Positions 16,640 through 25,851 of a DNA stretch of 48,745 nucleotides are shown here, in pieces. Every line of letters starts with the position of its first letter. Position 1 is the stretch's first letter. Both the position numbers and the translations under genes were made by a program. The notes beneath the pieces are model-generated. The model had not been told where the DNA came from, searched no databases, and saw only the letters and a list, made by a program, of their open reading frames with translations. Origin of the DNA: Thermoanaerobacterium butyriciformans (lineage in GTDB: Bacteria > Bacillota > Thermoanaerobacteria > Thermoanaerobacterales > Thermoanaerobacteraceae); the NCBI RefSeq assembly GCF_017874545.1, contig NZ_JAGGLT010000025.1, forward strand, positions 1-48,745, in the 5' to 3' direction.

Positions 16640-16668
16640 ATTCTAGCATAATAATAATTAATTGTCAA
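16640..16668 (-). promoter_or_regulatory. SigA promoter of rplU-prp-rpmA
   Basis: On the minus strand TTGACA (16663-16668) and TAGAAT (16640-16645) lie 17 nt apart. The -35 box directly abuts the rng stop codon. Confidence 0.88.
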
Positions 16669-18096
16669 TCATAATTCGTAATCAACCTGAAATTCATCTA
16701 TGTCAAGCTTATCATCTAAAACTGTATTTATTTCTATTTCAAATTTTTCCTTGTATCTTTTCTCTAGATCATTTTGCCTAATTAAATTCAATATTCTTCT
16801 ATTTGAAATTATTTTAATTTTTTTTGCGTTAGTATTTCTCAAAATTCTTTCAATTGCTCTCTTAATTTTAAGCACAAGCATATTGTTTGACACAATATAC
16901 CCTGTACCTTTGCAGCACTCACACTTATCCTGCAAATACTCGCTTACATTTGATCTTACTCTTTTCCTCGTCATTTCAACCAATCCTAAATGAGTAAATC
17001 CCAGGATACTGCATTTCGATCTATCGCTTTTTAACGATTCTTCAAAAACCTTTAAAACCTTCTGCCTGTCACTTTCATTGTCCATATCGATAAAATCTAT
17101 AACTATAATACCGCCAATATCCCTCAGTCTCAATTGAAGCGCTATTTCTTTAGCCGCTTCTATATTTGTTTTTAATATAGTTTCCTGAAGCGAAGATTTC
17201 CCTACATATTTTCCTGTATTTACGTCTATGACCGTCAATGCTTCAGTCTTATCAATTATTATAAATCCGCCGCTTTTAAGCCACACTTTCTTGTCTAAAA
17301 GTTTTTCAACTTGCTTTTCAGCACCATATAAGCCTATTAAGTCTCCTTCTTCGTATTTTATAGATACATTTTGCCCCTGCTTTTTTATATAATCCAAGGT
17401 TTTTTCATACTGTTTAACATCATTAATCACTATTTCATCAACCATAAATGACGACAAATCTCTTATATACTTAACAATAAAATTCTCCTCTTCGTATATT
17501 AATTCAGGAGCGTTGGCATATTTATATTTTTTAATTATTTCATCGTACAAATAACATAAAGCCAAAATGTCTTTTTCGAACTCTTTTTCACTTACATTTT
17601 GCGCTGCTGTTCTAATTATAATACCTATATTATTTGGTTTAACTCTTTTCGCTATGTTTATCAACTCTAAGCGCTTTTCTTCATCATAAATGCGGTGTGA
17701 AATCCCAACATAATCTGTTTCAGGCAACAAAACAACATATTTACCAGGTAAAGATATATTTGTTGTGACTTTTGGATTTTTTAACCCTATAGAATCTTTT
17801 GATACCTGAACAATTATATCTTGACCAGGTTTTATAAGCTTTGTAATTGAACAATTCTCATCAGCTTTGCCTTTTTTATTTACATCACTTATAAATAAAT
17901 ATGCATTTTTACCTATACCTATATCTATAAAGGCACTTTGCATACCTTTTATGGTGTTTTTAACTTTTCCTTTGTAAATATTTCCCACTATGCTTCTATT
18001 ATCAGGATATTCTACGTGATACTCAACCAACGTACCATCTTCTAAATACGCTACTTGATCAAATTTATCACTTATATCAAATAAAATCCGCTTCAA
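16669..18096 (-). CDS. rng: Ribonuclease E/G family protein (RNase G)
   Basis: A 475-aa endoribonuclease. An S1-type RNA-binding domain (GNIYKGKVKNTIKGMQSAFI, near residues 35-110) precedes the catalytic DNase I-like domain. That domain has the metal-binding acids in LTVIDVNTG and IIVIDFIDMDNE. The Zn-link CECCKGTGY lies near residue 400. It lacks the long C-terminal scaffold of E. coli RNase E. The start is taken as TTG at 18096, because the GTG at 18105 is part of the Shine-Dalgarno sequence GAGGTGA. It follows the two radical-SAM-linked genes by 10 nt. Confidence 0.93.
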   Translation of the reverse strand: MKRILFDISDKFDQVAYLEDGTLVEYHVEYPDNRSIVGNIYKGKVKNTIKGMQSAFIDIGIGKNAYLFISDVNKKGKADENCSITKLIKPGQDIIVQVSKDSIGLKNPKVTTNISLPGKYVVLLPETDYVGISHRIYDEEKRLELINIAKRVKPNNIGIIIRTAAQNVSEKEFEKDILALCYLYDEIIKKYKYANAPELIYEEENFIVKYIRDLSSFMVDEIVINDVKQYEKTLDYIKKQGQNVSIKYEEGDLIGLYGAEKQVEKLLDKKVWLKSGGFIIIDKTEALTVIDVNTGKYVGKSSLQETILKTNIEAAKEIALQLRLRDIGGIIVIDFIDMDNESDRQKVLKVFEESLKSDRSKCSILGFTHLGLVEMTRKRVRSNVSEYLQDKCECCKGTGYIVSNNMLVLKIKRAIERILRNTNAKKIKIISNRRILNLIRQNDLEKRYKEKFEIEINTVLDDKLDIDEFQVDYEL

Positions 18097-18106
18097 ATAT
18101 TTCACC

Positions 18107-18757
18107 TCAATTTAATATAAGCTTTTTTCTGTCTATGAGAATCTTCTCCAAATCAAAAACATGACCTGCAAAGTCATCAAGAGCCTTCAAAACATGAATC
18201 GGGCCTGGTGAACCTTCAGAAATCTTTAACCGTAGATATAAATTTATTTTGCCATCATGGACACTTAATATTTTAAATTCCTCAATGTATTTTTTTAAAT
18301 CAATCATCTTTTTACCACTTTTTGTGTCTTTTTCTGCTAATATTTCATCTTTGTTCAAAAATCTTTCAATAATATCTCCCATGTCTTTTCCATAGTCTAG
18401 CAGATCAATAATTATTGTATATTCACCCTCTACAACTCTATCTGACAGCAAGTCCTTATCATCAACTCTATAGCAATCTATTATTTTTAATCCATTTGGA
18501 AGTGTTCTATTCATATCATCTTTAAATTTCTCCGGATCTATTTCATCTTCTAAAACTACATCAAAATAGTCTCCGTGAGTCGTTGCACCCATCATCAATG
18601 CCGGTCCAAAAGACAACAGCGGATGTGGATTAAAGCCTTTCGAAAGTGAAAACTTTATTTGAGCTCTTCTCATCGCTCTCTCAATCGCCCTCATGAGATC
18701 TAAATGAGAGATAAACTTTAAATCACCATCTTTTTCAAATTTACTTCTCAGTTTCAA
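18107..18757 (-). CDS. TIGR03936/DUF2344 family protein
   Basis: A 216-aa protein of the DUF2344 family, often next to or fused with the TIGR03960 radical SAM protein encoded upstream. The signature LKFISHLDLMRAIERAMRRA is near the N-terminus, followed by KFSLSKGFNPHPLLSFGPAL. The function is unknown; the consistent pairing suggests a shared reaction, perhaps RNA modification given the rng and ribosomal neighbours (inference). The TTG at 18757 has AAGGAG 8 nt upstream and gives the usual family start. It overlaps the upstream gene by 17 nt. Confidence 0.82.
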   Translation of the reverse strand: MKLRSKFEKDGDLKFISHLDLMRAIERAMRRAQIKFSLSKGFNPHPLLSFGPALMMGATTHGDYFDVVLEDEIDPEKFKDDMNRTLPNGLKIIDCYRVDDKDLLSDRVVEGEYTIIIDLLDYGKDMGDIIERFLNKDEILAEKDTKSGKKMIDLKKYIEEFKILSVHDGKINLYLRLKISEGSPGPIHVLKALDDFAGHVFDLEKILIDRKKLILN

Positions 18758-20591
18758 AGCATACAACTCCTTCATCAAGATCTTTTATTCCGCAGCCTGT
18801 ACAATATAACCTGCAGTCATTTGTAAGTCTTCCTTCCAACGCCTTTTTGTATTCTCTTACAAGATAATCTTTTTTCACACCAGCATCAATCACATCCCAT
18901 GGGAATATCTCCTTGAAATCTCTTTCTTTATAAGCATAGAATCTTGGATCGATTCCTACACTTTCAAAGGCCTTAAGCCAATTATCAAATTTAAAAAATT
19001 CATCCCAGCCATCAAACTTACATCCACTTTCCCACGCCTTAATCAATGCTTGTCCTACTCTTCTATCGCCTTTAGAAATTACAGCTTCTAAAAAGCTCAT
19101 CTTCGGCTCATGCCAATTGTAGTGGAAAATCTTTCCCTTTAGTAGCTCTTTTAGGTAATTCTGTTTTTTAATTATAGTATCCATGTCGTCTTGAGGACAC
19201 CATTGAAAAGGAGTAAATGGTTTTGGAACAAAAGTTGAAGTGCTTACTGTTATTTTAAGTCCCTTTGTGTTGCCATTCACATCTTTATATACATCAGCTA
19301 CTAAATGGGCAAGATCTGATATCCCCTTTACATCTTCCATCGTCTCCTTAGGAAGCCCCAGCATAAAATACAGCTTTACACTCCTCCACCCTGCTTTAAA
19401 GGCTTCTCTCGTAGAATTTATCAAGTCCCTTTCAGTAACACCTTTATTTATCACATCTCTCAGCCTTTGCGTGCCAGCCTCTGGTGCAAGTGTAAGCCCT
19501 GTCTTCCTTACTTTCTGTATCTCATTTAGTAAATTTACAGAGAAGGCATCAATCCTGGTAGACGGTAGTGCTACTCCAATGCCTCTATCTTTATATTTTT
19601 CAATTAAATCATATATCAAACTTTCTATTTCTGAATAGTCACATGTGCTTAAGGAAGTCAAAGAAATCTCCTCATATCCGGTTGATTTTATTAATTTGTC
19701 AGCTAATTTAAGTAAAGTTTTCTTCGACCTTTCCCTTACAGGCCTGTAAATCATTCCAGCCTGACAAAATCTACATCCTCTTGTACAACCTCTAAAAACT
19801 TCCAATATGATTCTATCGTGCACTGTATTTATAAACGGCACAATCTGTCTATCTGGATGATACGTTTTATCCAAATCTTTTACTACGCGTTTTTTTACTT
19901 TAGCAGGCACATCTTCATTTAATGGCTCTATAGTGCGAATAGTATTATCACAATTGTATACTTCCCTGTAAAACGATGGAACATATACACCTTGAATTTT
20001 AGATGCACGCCTTAAAAGCACTTCTTTTGGTGCTCCATCTTTTTTACAAGCCTTAACTAAATCTAAAAGTTCATTGATAATTTCTTCTCCATCTCCTATG
20101 ACAAATAAATCCACAACATCAGAAAGGGGAGCAGGATTGTATGCACAAGGACCTCCAGCTATGATTAATGGATAGCCATGTCTATCCTTGCTTCTCACTG
20201 GAATTTTAGATAAATCTAACATGTTTAATATGTTTGTGTAGCTTAATTCGTATTGCAGCGTAAATCCTATAATGTCAAACATATTAAGAGGTGTTTTAGT
20301 TTCAAGTGAAAAAAGCGGTATGTCATTTTCTCGCATTAGGTTTTCCATATCTACCCATGGAGCAAATACCCTTTCGCAATATGTATCATCTCTATCGTTC
20401 ATTAGATGATAAAGTATTTTCAATCCCAAATGCGACATTCCGACTTCGTAAACGTCAGGAAATGCAAAGGCAAACCGGATGTCAACACTATTTACATCTT
20501 TAATTACAGAATTTATTTCACCGCCTATATAACGGGCAGGTTTACTCACTTTCATCAATATTTTATCTAACTTATCTTTAATATCTAACAT
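18741..20591 (-). CDS. B12-binding-like radical SAM protein, TIGR03960 family
   Basis: A 616-aa radical SAM enzyme of unknown substrate. The N-terminal half is a B12-binding-like Rossmann domain (VDIRFAFAFPDVYEVGMSHL, LIIAGGPCAYNPAPLSD). The radical SAM core has RGCTRGCRFCQAG, the CxxxCxxC ligand set for the [4Fe-4S] cluster, near residue 270. EAGTQRLRDVINKGVTE and KLYFMLGLPKETMED follow. The C-terminal YCTGCGIKD has two further Cys. GGAGG stands before the ATG. It is cotranscribed with the DUF2344 partner. Confidence 0.88.
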   Translation of the reverse strand: MLDIKDKLDKILMKVSKPARYIGGEINSVIKDVNSVDIRFAFAFPDVYEVGMSHLGLKILYHLMNDRDDTYCERVFAPWVDMENLMRENDIPLFSLETKTPLNMFDIIGFTLQYELSYTNILNMLDLSKIPVRSKDRHGYPLIIAGGPCAYNPAPLSDVVDLFVIGDGEEIINELLDLVKACKKDGAPKEVLLRRASKIQGVYVPSFYREVYNCDNTIRTIEPLNEDVPAKVKKRVVKDLDKTYHPDRQIVPFINTVHDRIILEVFRGCTRGCRFCQAGMIYRPVRERSKKTLLKLADKLIKSTGYEEISLTSLSTCDYSEIESLIYDLIEKYKDRGIGVALPSTRIDAFSVNLLNEIQKVRKTGLTLAPEAGTQRLRDVINKGVTERDLINSTREAFKAGWRSVKLYFMLGLPKETMEDVKGISDLAHLVADVYKDVNGNTKGLKITVSTSTFVPKPFTPFQWCPQDDMDTIIKKQNYLKELLKGKIFHYNWHEPKMSFLEAVISKGDRRVGQALIKAWESGCKFDGWDEFFKFDNWLKAFESVGIDPRFYAYKERDFKEIFPWDVIDAGVKKDYLVREYKKALEGRLTNDCRLYCTGCGIKDLDEGVVCFETEK

Positions 20592-20600
20592 TGTTACCTC

Positions 20601-21464
20601 CTATTTCAGCTTATTTAAGATATCACCTATCGTTAAATATAGTCCATTACTGACTGCAAAATCGAAAAGTTCAGTCTCAGTAAGTCTTTTTTTCTCTCTT
20701 AAATTTTTATCCAACACAACTATTATATGATATTTTAATGGCAAAAAACAATTGATTATCTTTATTAACTTCTGGTTTTCGAGGACTGCTATCTGTTTTA
20801 CATTCATACAACCTTTCTTGTAAAATTCTTCTTTTTTATAAGCCAAATCTCTTAGATTAAAATATGCAGACAACTTTCTTTCTTTTTTTGCAGAAATGAT
20901 GAGAAATATAGCAGTAATTATAAGTACATAATTTTTATTGCCATTAATAATCATAAGTATACCACTGTAAATAAGCAAAAATGATATCACATAAGAAAAT
21001 TTAACTGCTACATTATTGGCTCTCGTGATACCTATAAAACTGGATAAAATAGCCTTTAAAGCTCTGCCACCATCGAGAGGAACACCTGGTAAAAGATTAA
21101 ATGCACACATTAAAACATTTATTTTAATGAGGTAGTCAAAAGAAATGCTTGTTACTTCACTTAAAATTACCAATATCATAATAAAGACAAGATTAGACAA
21201 AGGCCCTGCCAATGCAATAACAATCTCCAAATCAGGCCGTATAAAAATTTCGCTTTCAAAAATTGCAGCTCCACCAAAAGGGAATATTTCAACTTGTATC
21301 ATGTTCACATTTAGCTTTTTGGCAACGTAGTAGTGACTTATCTCATGAATTGCAACAGTCAAAATAATGTTTATCAGCTCAATATAAAAACCTGTAATAA
21401 TGAGTAGCAATATAAAAACCCACGTAAATGGGTTTATCTTTAATTTAAGATCATCAATTTTCAT
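20601..21464 (-). CDS. spoIVFB: Site-2 metalloprotease, SpoIVFB type
   Basis: A 287-aa membrane zinc protease of family M50. AIHEISHYYVAKKLN has the HExxH motif, and NLLPGVPLDGGRAL supplies the third zinc ligand (Asp). Several hydrophobic helices surround both. In B. subtilis SpoIVFB cuts pro-sigmaK during sporulation. The identity rests on this motif set plus its position directly after a SpoIVFA-like gene (11-nt overlap) and just before the rplU region. The ATG at 21464 is used; ATG 21473 and GTG 21476 are alternatives. A C-terminal soluble domain of about 90 residues may bind a ligand. Confidence 0.85.
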   Translation of the reverse strand: MKIDDLKLKINPFTWVFILLLIITGFYIELINIILTVAIHEISHYYVAKKLNVNMIQVEIFPFGGAAIFESEIFIRPDLEIVIALAGPLSNLVFIMILVILSEVTSISFDYLIKINVLMCAFNLLPGVPLDGGRALKAILSSFIGITRANNVAVKFSYVISFLLIYSGILMIINGNKNYVLIITAIFLIISAKKERKLSAYFNLRDLAYKKEEFYKKGCMNVKQIAVLENQKLIKIINCFLPLKYHIIVVLDKNLREKKRLTETELFDFAVSNGLYLTIGDILNKLK

Positions 21465-22200
21465 TTTGCACATCACTTTTTACAACATTAAAATTTATCT
21501 TTGACTCTGGATCTACAGGTTTCCCGTTTTCCCATATTTCAAAATGTAGAGTGGTGCTTTTATTCTTGTCGCTTCCTGTCCTTCCTATCACCTGGCCCTG
21601 TAATACTTTATCACCAACTTTTACGTCTATTTCAGATAGATACGCATAAACAGAACGAACATCCCCATTATGCTTTATTACAACTACCTTGCCCCAATCG
21701 GGATTAGAATTATCAGCTATCATAACTTCTCCATCTAATACAGCTTCTACTGGCTCATCATTGGTAACACTTATATCAATACCATCATTTTTTATCTCTT
21801 TCCCTGAATTTGGATCAACTTTTGTCCCAAATACAGATACAATGTCGCCACTAATTGGCCTTATCATTTTACTATTAACATTTTGCGTGACTGTATCCTT
21901 CACATCTTCGGTTTTATTAGAAAATACTTTTACAACATCATTTTTTAATGATGGTATCTTGCTCATAACTAGTTTAAGTCCCTTTTTAGTATTTTCATAA
22001 TTTGAATTATAATTTAGTACAGATTTTACTTCTGCCACTGCTTTATTCGTCATCGGAACATTAATAGCCTTAAAAAGCATCGCAACACCTAAAAGCAAAA
22101 GACACACTATCAACTGGTTTTCAAACATACCAAAATATTTCTTTAAATTGTTTAAACCATTTTTAGAATAACTACCAGATTGCCATTTGTTGGGTTTCAT
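21454..22200 (-). CDS. spoIVFA: SpoIVFA-like protein with degenerate LytM (M23) domain
   Basis: A 248-aa protein with a cytoplasmic N-terminus, one membrane helix (about residues 30-50) and a C-terminal LytM/M23 domain. The zinc ligands are incomplete: the usual HxxxD reads NDGID, and the HxH reads TLH. So it is probably not a peptidase. SpoIVFA of B. subtilis also carries an inactive LytM domain and holds SpoIVFB silent until the mother cell receives the forespore signal. The gene directly precedes and overlaps spoIVFB. GAAGGAGG precedes the ATG. Confidence 0.8.
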   Translation of the reverse strand: MKPNKWQSGSYSKNGLNNLKKYFGMFENQLIVCLLLLGVAMLFKAINVPMTNKAVAEVKSVLNYNSNYENTKKGLKLVMSKIPSLKNDVVKVFSNKTEDVKDTVTQNVNSKMIRPISGDIVSVFGTKVDPNSGKEIKNDGIDISVTNDEPVEAVLDGEVMIADNSNPDWGKVVVIKHNGDVRSVYAYLSEIDVKVGDKVLQGQVIGRTGSDKNKSTTLHFEIWENGKPVDPESKINFNVVKSDVQNEN

Positions 22201-22258
22201 TTGATAAACCTCCTTCTTTCTATATTTATATTACATATGAAGGAAGTTTATGATATTT

Positions 22259-22654
22259 TCATTTAACGGCATTTCTCCATTCCAAAAGTCCAGCATCAAG
22301 TCCTTTAATCAACACCTCAGCAGTAGCTAAATTTGTAGCAAGGGGTATTGAATGAACATCGCATACCCTTAAAAGTGCCAATATATCAGGCTCATGGGGC
22401 TGTGCAGTTAATGGATCTCTTAAGAATATGACTAAATCCATCTTATCTTCTGCAATCATAGCACCAATCTGTTGGTCACCACCCATTGGTCCAGGCAAAA
22501 ACTTGTTAACTTTAATCCCTGTAGCTTCCTCAACCAATTGACCTGTAGCCCCTGTAGCGTATATATTGCACTTTTCTAAAATGTCTTTATACGCTATTGC
22601 AAAATCTATCATCAAAGATTTCTTCATATCATGTGCAATTAATGCAATATTCAT
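22259..22654 (-). CDS. mgsA: Methylglyoxal synthase
   Basis: A 131-aa enzyme that converts dihydroxyacetone phosphate to methylglyoxal and phosphate, a bypass of lower glycolysis when sugar phosphates accumulate. Catalytic features are ATGATG near residue 37, [15 protein letters not shown] with the catalytic Asp, and [14 protein letters not shown] with the active-site His. The start is ATG at 22654, because AGAGAGG is well spaced from it and too close to the ATG at 22663. It lies 24 nt after rodA and 58 nt before spoIVFA. Confidence 0.95.
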   Translation of the reverse strand: MNIALIAHDMKKSLMIDFAIAYKDILEKCNIYATGATGQLVEEATGIKVNKFLPGPMGGDQQIGAMIAEDKMDLVIFLRDPLTAQPHEPDILALLRVCDVHSIPLATNLATAEVLIKGLDAGLLEWRNAVK

Positions 22655-22678
22655 ATTAACCATCCTCTCTTACTAAGT

Positions 22679-23776
22679 TTAAAAATTAATCTTTTGCCTT
22701 CGCATACCTACATTTAATAACAACCCAAGTGCAATCATGTTAGCAACCATTGAACTGCCTCCGTAACTCATAAAAGGTAACGGTATACCTGTAATAGGCA
22801 TTATTCCAACAGTCATTCCAATGTTTTCGAATATATGGAATGTAAACATCGACATAATGCCAACGGCTATTAAACATCCATATTTATCCTTAGCCATAAC
22901 AGCTATCTTCCAGCATCTATACAGCATATACGCATAAAGAATTATTAATGCCGTTGCACCGATAAATCCCAATTCTTCACCAACTACAGAAAAAATGAAG
23001 TCTGTCCATGCCTCAGGTAAATAATAAAGTTGTGTTTGGCTGCCGTTGTAAAGTCCTTTCCCCCAGAACATTCCAGAGCCAATTGCAATTTTAGACTGTA
23101 TTACGTGGTAGCCAGAACCCATTGGGTCAAGGTTGGGATTTATAAATGATAAAAGCCTATTTCTTTGATATGGTTTCAATATCTTATATGCCACAGGAAG
23201 CATCGCCAGACCCATTGCAATTAATCCCGCAAAAATTTTTGGCCTTACACCTGATATAAAAAGCATGCCAATAAAGATTGCTAAAAAAACTAAAGCTGTT
23301 CCAAGGTCCGGCTGCAGCATTACAATTATAAATGGTATACCAACGTGAATCAATGGACCAACCAAATCTTTAAAACTCTTTATTTCACCCATTTCATTAA
23401 AAAGATTTGCAAGTGTTAATATGAGGGCAATTTTTGAAAATTCAGATGGCTGCACATCAATTGGTCCTATATGAATCCAGCTTTGAGCGCCATTGCTTAC
23501 CTTCCCTATGAAAAGAACAGAAATAAGAATTAAAATATTTAAAACGTAAATTATCTTTGAAAGCCTGGCAATCTGATTATAATCAAACAATATAATAAAA
23601 AACAGAAAAATCATTCCAACCAAAACTGCTATAAGTTGAACTATCACATTTTTGTACGATCCCGTTTCTACTGCATGTGATGCACTTGATATGACGACAA
23701 CGCTAAATGCACATATGAATAAAACCGTAATAAACAGACCAAAATCAAAATTCTTCCATAACTTTTTGTTAAACAT
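22679..23776 (-). CDS. rodA: SEDS glycosyltransferase RodA
   Basis: A 365-aa polytopic membrane protein of the SEDS family, the peptidoglycan polymerase of the elongation machine that works with PBP2. About ten hydrophobic segments are visible. Family motifs are VSNGAQSWIHIGPIDVQPSE, LQPDLGTALVFLAIF, NRLLSFINP and the C-terminal PLPFMSYGGSSMVANM. Its neighbourhood with mreBCD and mrdA favours RodA over FtsW or SpoVE. It has a good TATAAT on the minus strand about 45 nt upstream with only a weak -35. Confidence 0.92.
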   Translation of the reverse strand: MFNKKLWKNFDFGLFITVLFICAFSVVVISSASHAVETGSYKNVIVQLIAVLVGMIFLFFIILFDYNQIARLSKIIYVLNILILISVLFIGKVSNGAQSWIHIGPIDVQPSEFSKIALILTLANLFNEMGEIKSFKDLVGPLIHVGIPFIIVMLQPDLGTALVFLAIFIGMLFISGVRPKIFAGLIAMGLAMLPVAYKILKPYQRNRLLSFINPNLDPMGSGYHVIQSKIAIGSGMFWGKGLYNGSQTQLYYLPEAWTDFIFSVVGEELGFIGATALIILYAYMLYRCWKIAVMAKDKYGCLIAVGIMSMFTFHIFENIGMTVGIMPITGIPLPFMSYGGSSMVANMIALGLLLNVGMRRQKINF

Positions 23777-23896
23777 TAATCTATTAGTTCCCCTCTATTA
23801 TTAAGATTTCATTTTGTATTATATCATAGAATACATGATTTCACTATATATAATTTAGGAACTTAATTCTTAAAAATATGTAAAATTTGAAAAGCT

Positions 23897-23921
23897 AAAA
23901 TAACCGGCTTAAACCGGTTAT
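23897..23921 (-). terminator. Terminator after minE
   Basis: On the minus strand ATAACCGG (23914-23921) and CCGGTTAT (23900-23907) form a perfect 8-bp stem around 6 nt, followed by TTT. It separates minCDE from rodA. Confidence 0.78.
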
Positions 23922-24193
23922 CTAACATTTCTCTTCATCTTTTTTATAGGTATATTTGCATGCAAAGCTGGTACAAGTGTATCATCTCTTTTTTTCTCTT
24001 TTGTAATTTCTACATTTAATCCATCTTCATCAATTTCAACGTAATTGGATATTACATTCATTATTTCTTCTTTCATGAGTTCCAAAAGCTTTGGAGATAC
24101 GTCTGCTCTGTCATGAACAAGCAATAATTGCAGCCTCTCTTTTGCAACATTTTTACTATTGCTTTTCCCACCAAAAGATTTAAATAAATCCAT
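23918..24193 (-). CDS. minE: Cell division topological factor MinE
   Basis: A 91-aa partner of MinD that drives its pole-to-pole movement. The N-terminal membrane-targeting and MinD-binding part (MDLFKSFGGK, KNVAKERLQLLLVHDRADVS) and the C-terminal topological domain (VISNYVEIDEDGLNVEITKE) are typical. GGGAGGTG precedes the ATG. Its presence means an E. coli-like oscillating Min system rather than the DivIVA-anchored form without MinE. Confidence 0.95.
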   Translation of the reverse strand: MDLFKSFGGKSNSKNVAKERLQLLLVHDRADVSPKLLELMKEEIMNVISNYVEIDEDGLNVEITKEKKRDDTLVPALHANIPIKKMKRNVR

Positions 24194-24211
24194 TTATTAC
24201 ACCTCCCGGCA

Positions 24212-25015
24212 CTACCGACTAGAAGAAATTTTAAACAAATTCTTTAACTTGTCTAAAATTCCGTAATTAATATCAAGATTTATAAGCGGGACATCCTCCC
24301 CTATCAATCTCTGTGTCAAGTTTCTATACGCTTGTCCAGCTAATGATTTTTCATCAACAACAATCGGTTCACCTTTATTTGTAGATATGACTATATTTTC
24401 ATCATCTGGAATAACACCAAGCAAATCTATAGCCAGTATATCCATTATATCATCAATATTCATCATGTCTCCTCTTTTTACCATATCCATCTTTATCCTG
24501 TTTATGATAAGCATGTGATCCCGTACATCCGATGCTTCCAAAAGCCCTATTATTCTATCGGCGTCTCTCACTGCAGATACTTCTGGCGTCGTAACCACCA
24601 AAGCCTTATCAGCGCCTGCTATGGCATTTTTAAAGCCTTGTTCGATTCCTGCAGGACAATCTATCAATATATAATCAAAATCCTGTCTTAATTCATCAGT
24701 AATTGCCCGCATCTGTTCTGGATTTACAGCTGTTTTATCTCTTGTTTGAGCAGCCGGTAAAAGGTAAAGTCCATCAAATCTCTTATCTTTTATTAATGCC
24801 TGCTTCAGACGGCACTGTCCCTCTACCACATCAACTAGGTCGTAAACTATCCTATTTTCCAGCCCCATAACTACGTCAAGATTTCTCAAACCTATATCAG
24901 TATCTACCAATGCTGTTTTAAATCCTTTCATTGACAAATATGTACCTATATTAGCCGTAGTTGTGGTTTTTCCAACTCCGCCTTTACCAGATGTTATAAC
25001 TATAACTTCACTCAT
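24212..25015 (-). CDS. minD: Septum site-determining ATPase MinD
   Basis: A 267-aa ParA-type ATPase that binds the membrane and recruits MinC. The deviant Walker A is GKGGVGKTTTTANIG at residues 10-24, the switch region VDTDIGLRNLDVVMGLE follows, and DYILIDCPAG is Walker B. The C-terminal ILDKLKNLFKISSS is the amphipathic membrane-targeting helix. It lies 44 nt after minC and 18 nt before minE. Confidence 0.97.
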   Translation of the reverse strand: MSEVIVITSGKGGVGKTTTTANIGTYLSMKGFKTALVDTDIGLRNLDVVMGLENRIVYDLVDVVEGQCRLKQALIKDKRFDGLYLLPAAQTRDKTAVNPEQMRAITDELRQDFDYILIDCPAGIEQGFKNAIAGADKALVVTTPEVSAVRDADRIIGLLEASDVRDHMLIINRIKMDMVKRGDMMNIDDIMDILAIDLLGVIPDDENIVISTNKGEPIVVDEKSLAGQAYRNLTQRLIGEDVPLINLDINYGILDKLKNLFKISSSR

Positions 25016-25059
25016 ACATTTTCACTCCATTCTTGTATTTCTTCTAATTGTTTATTTTA

Positions 25060-25704
25060 CTATATTTTTCCATATAAGTAAAGTGGTTTAACTATTATTT
25101 TGTTTTTTTTGACTAAAGCAATTTCGGGATACAAAGCCTCAATATCATTATCGGGTGAACGTGAAATTATGTTAGAGATTCGAAGCTGCATGGCATTAAT
25201 CTTAGATGCCGCAATTATGGAATCGATATTTCCAGATATGCCTGCATGGGCAATTCCCCTCAGAGTCCCCATTATAACAATATTTCCAGATGCTTGTACA
25301 ATACCGCCTGGATTTACATCGCCTAAAACAACAAGATTTCCATAGTATTTTATAACTTGACCTGATCTTACAGTTCCATTGTAAAATTTGGTCATTCCCT
25401 CATCAAGTCCATCAAAAATTGCATTTTCACCTGTCACATTTTTTAGGTGCCTATCTTGAATCTTTTTAAATCTGACATTTACTCCATAATTTTCTAATAT
25501 AAGCTCTTTCAACTGATCCAAACTTTTCTCATCTACATTTAAATTGCGAACTTTTACCGTAAGTTGTGCACCTTTAAAAAATGTTAGTGAACGTTCAATT
25601 CTATTAATTATTTTTTCTCTTAAAACATTTATATCAGAAACATCACTGGCGATAATTACCAATCCATCTTTTGAACCATGGATTTTTACATAATCATTTA
25701 ACAT
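25060..25704 (-). CDS. minC: Septum site-determining protein MinC
   Basis: A 214-aa FtsZ inhibitor that is positioned by MinD. The N-terminal alpha/beta FtsZ-binding domain (about residues 1-100) is followed by the beta-helical C-terminal domain (VRSGQVIKYYGNLVVLGDVN, GGIVQASGNIVIMGTLRGIA). The ATG at 25704 has GGGAGGGC upstream, so the longer in-frame start at 25746 is not used. It begins the minCDE unit, which is separated from mrdA by a terminator. Confidence 0.95.
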   Translation of the reverse strand: MLNDYVKIHGSKDGLVIIASDVSDINVLREKIINRIERSLTFFKGAQLTVKVRNLNVDEKSLDQLKELILENYGVNVRFKKIQDRHLKNVTGENAIFDGLDEGMTKFYNGTVRSGQVIKYYGNLVVLGDVNPGGIVQASGNIVIMGTLRGIAHAGISGNIDSIIAASKINAMQLRISNIISRSPDNDIEALYPEIALVKKNKIIVKPLYLYGKI

Positions 25705-25769
25705 TTTTTGCCCTCCCAATATAGTCTTACTTATAATATTCTCCATAACTTAGATTTTTCCTTCTAAAA

Positions 25770-25796
25770 AAAACAAAAGAGGACAAAAAATCCTCT
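25770..25796 (-). terminator. Terminator between mrdA and minC
   Basis: On the minus strand AGAGGA (25791-25796) and TCCTCT (25778-25783) flank a 7-nt loop and are followed by TTTGTTTTTTTT. It lies about 55 nt after the mrdA stop, so min genes either have their own promoter or receive read-through. Confidence 0.75.
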
Positions 25797-25851
25797 CACA
25801 CAACAATGATACATATCTAAATAATAATTAATGATTATTGGTAGTATTGCT

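Noticed and set aside
16471-16668. A 65-codon frame on the minus strand upstream of rplU
   Set aside because: It overlaps the promoter, the L21 leader and the rplU start in another frame and has no ribosome site.
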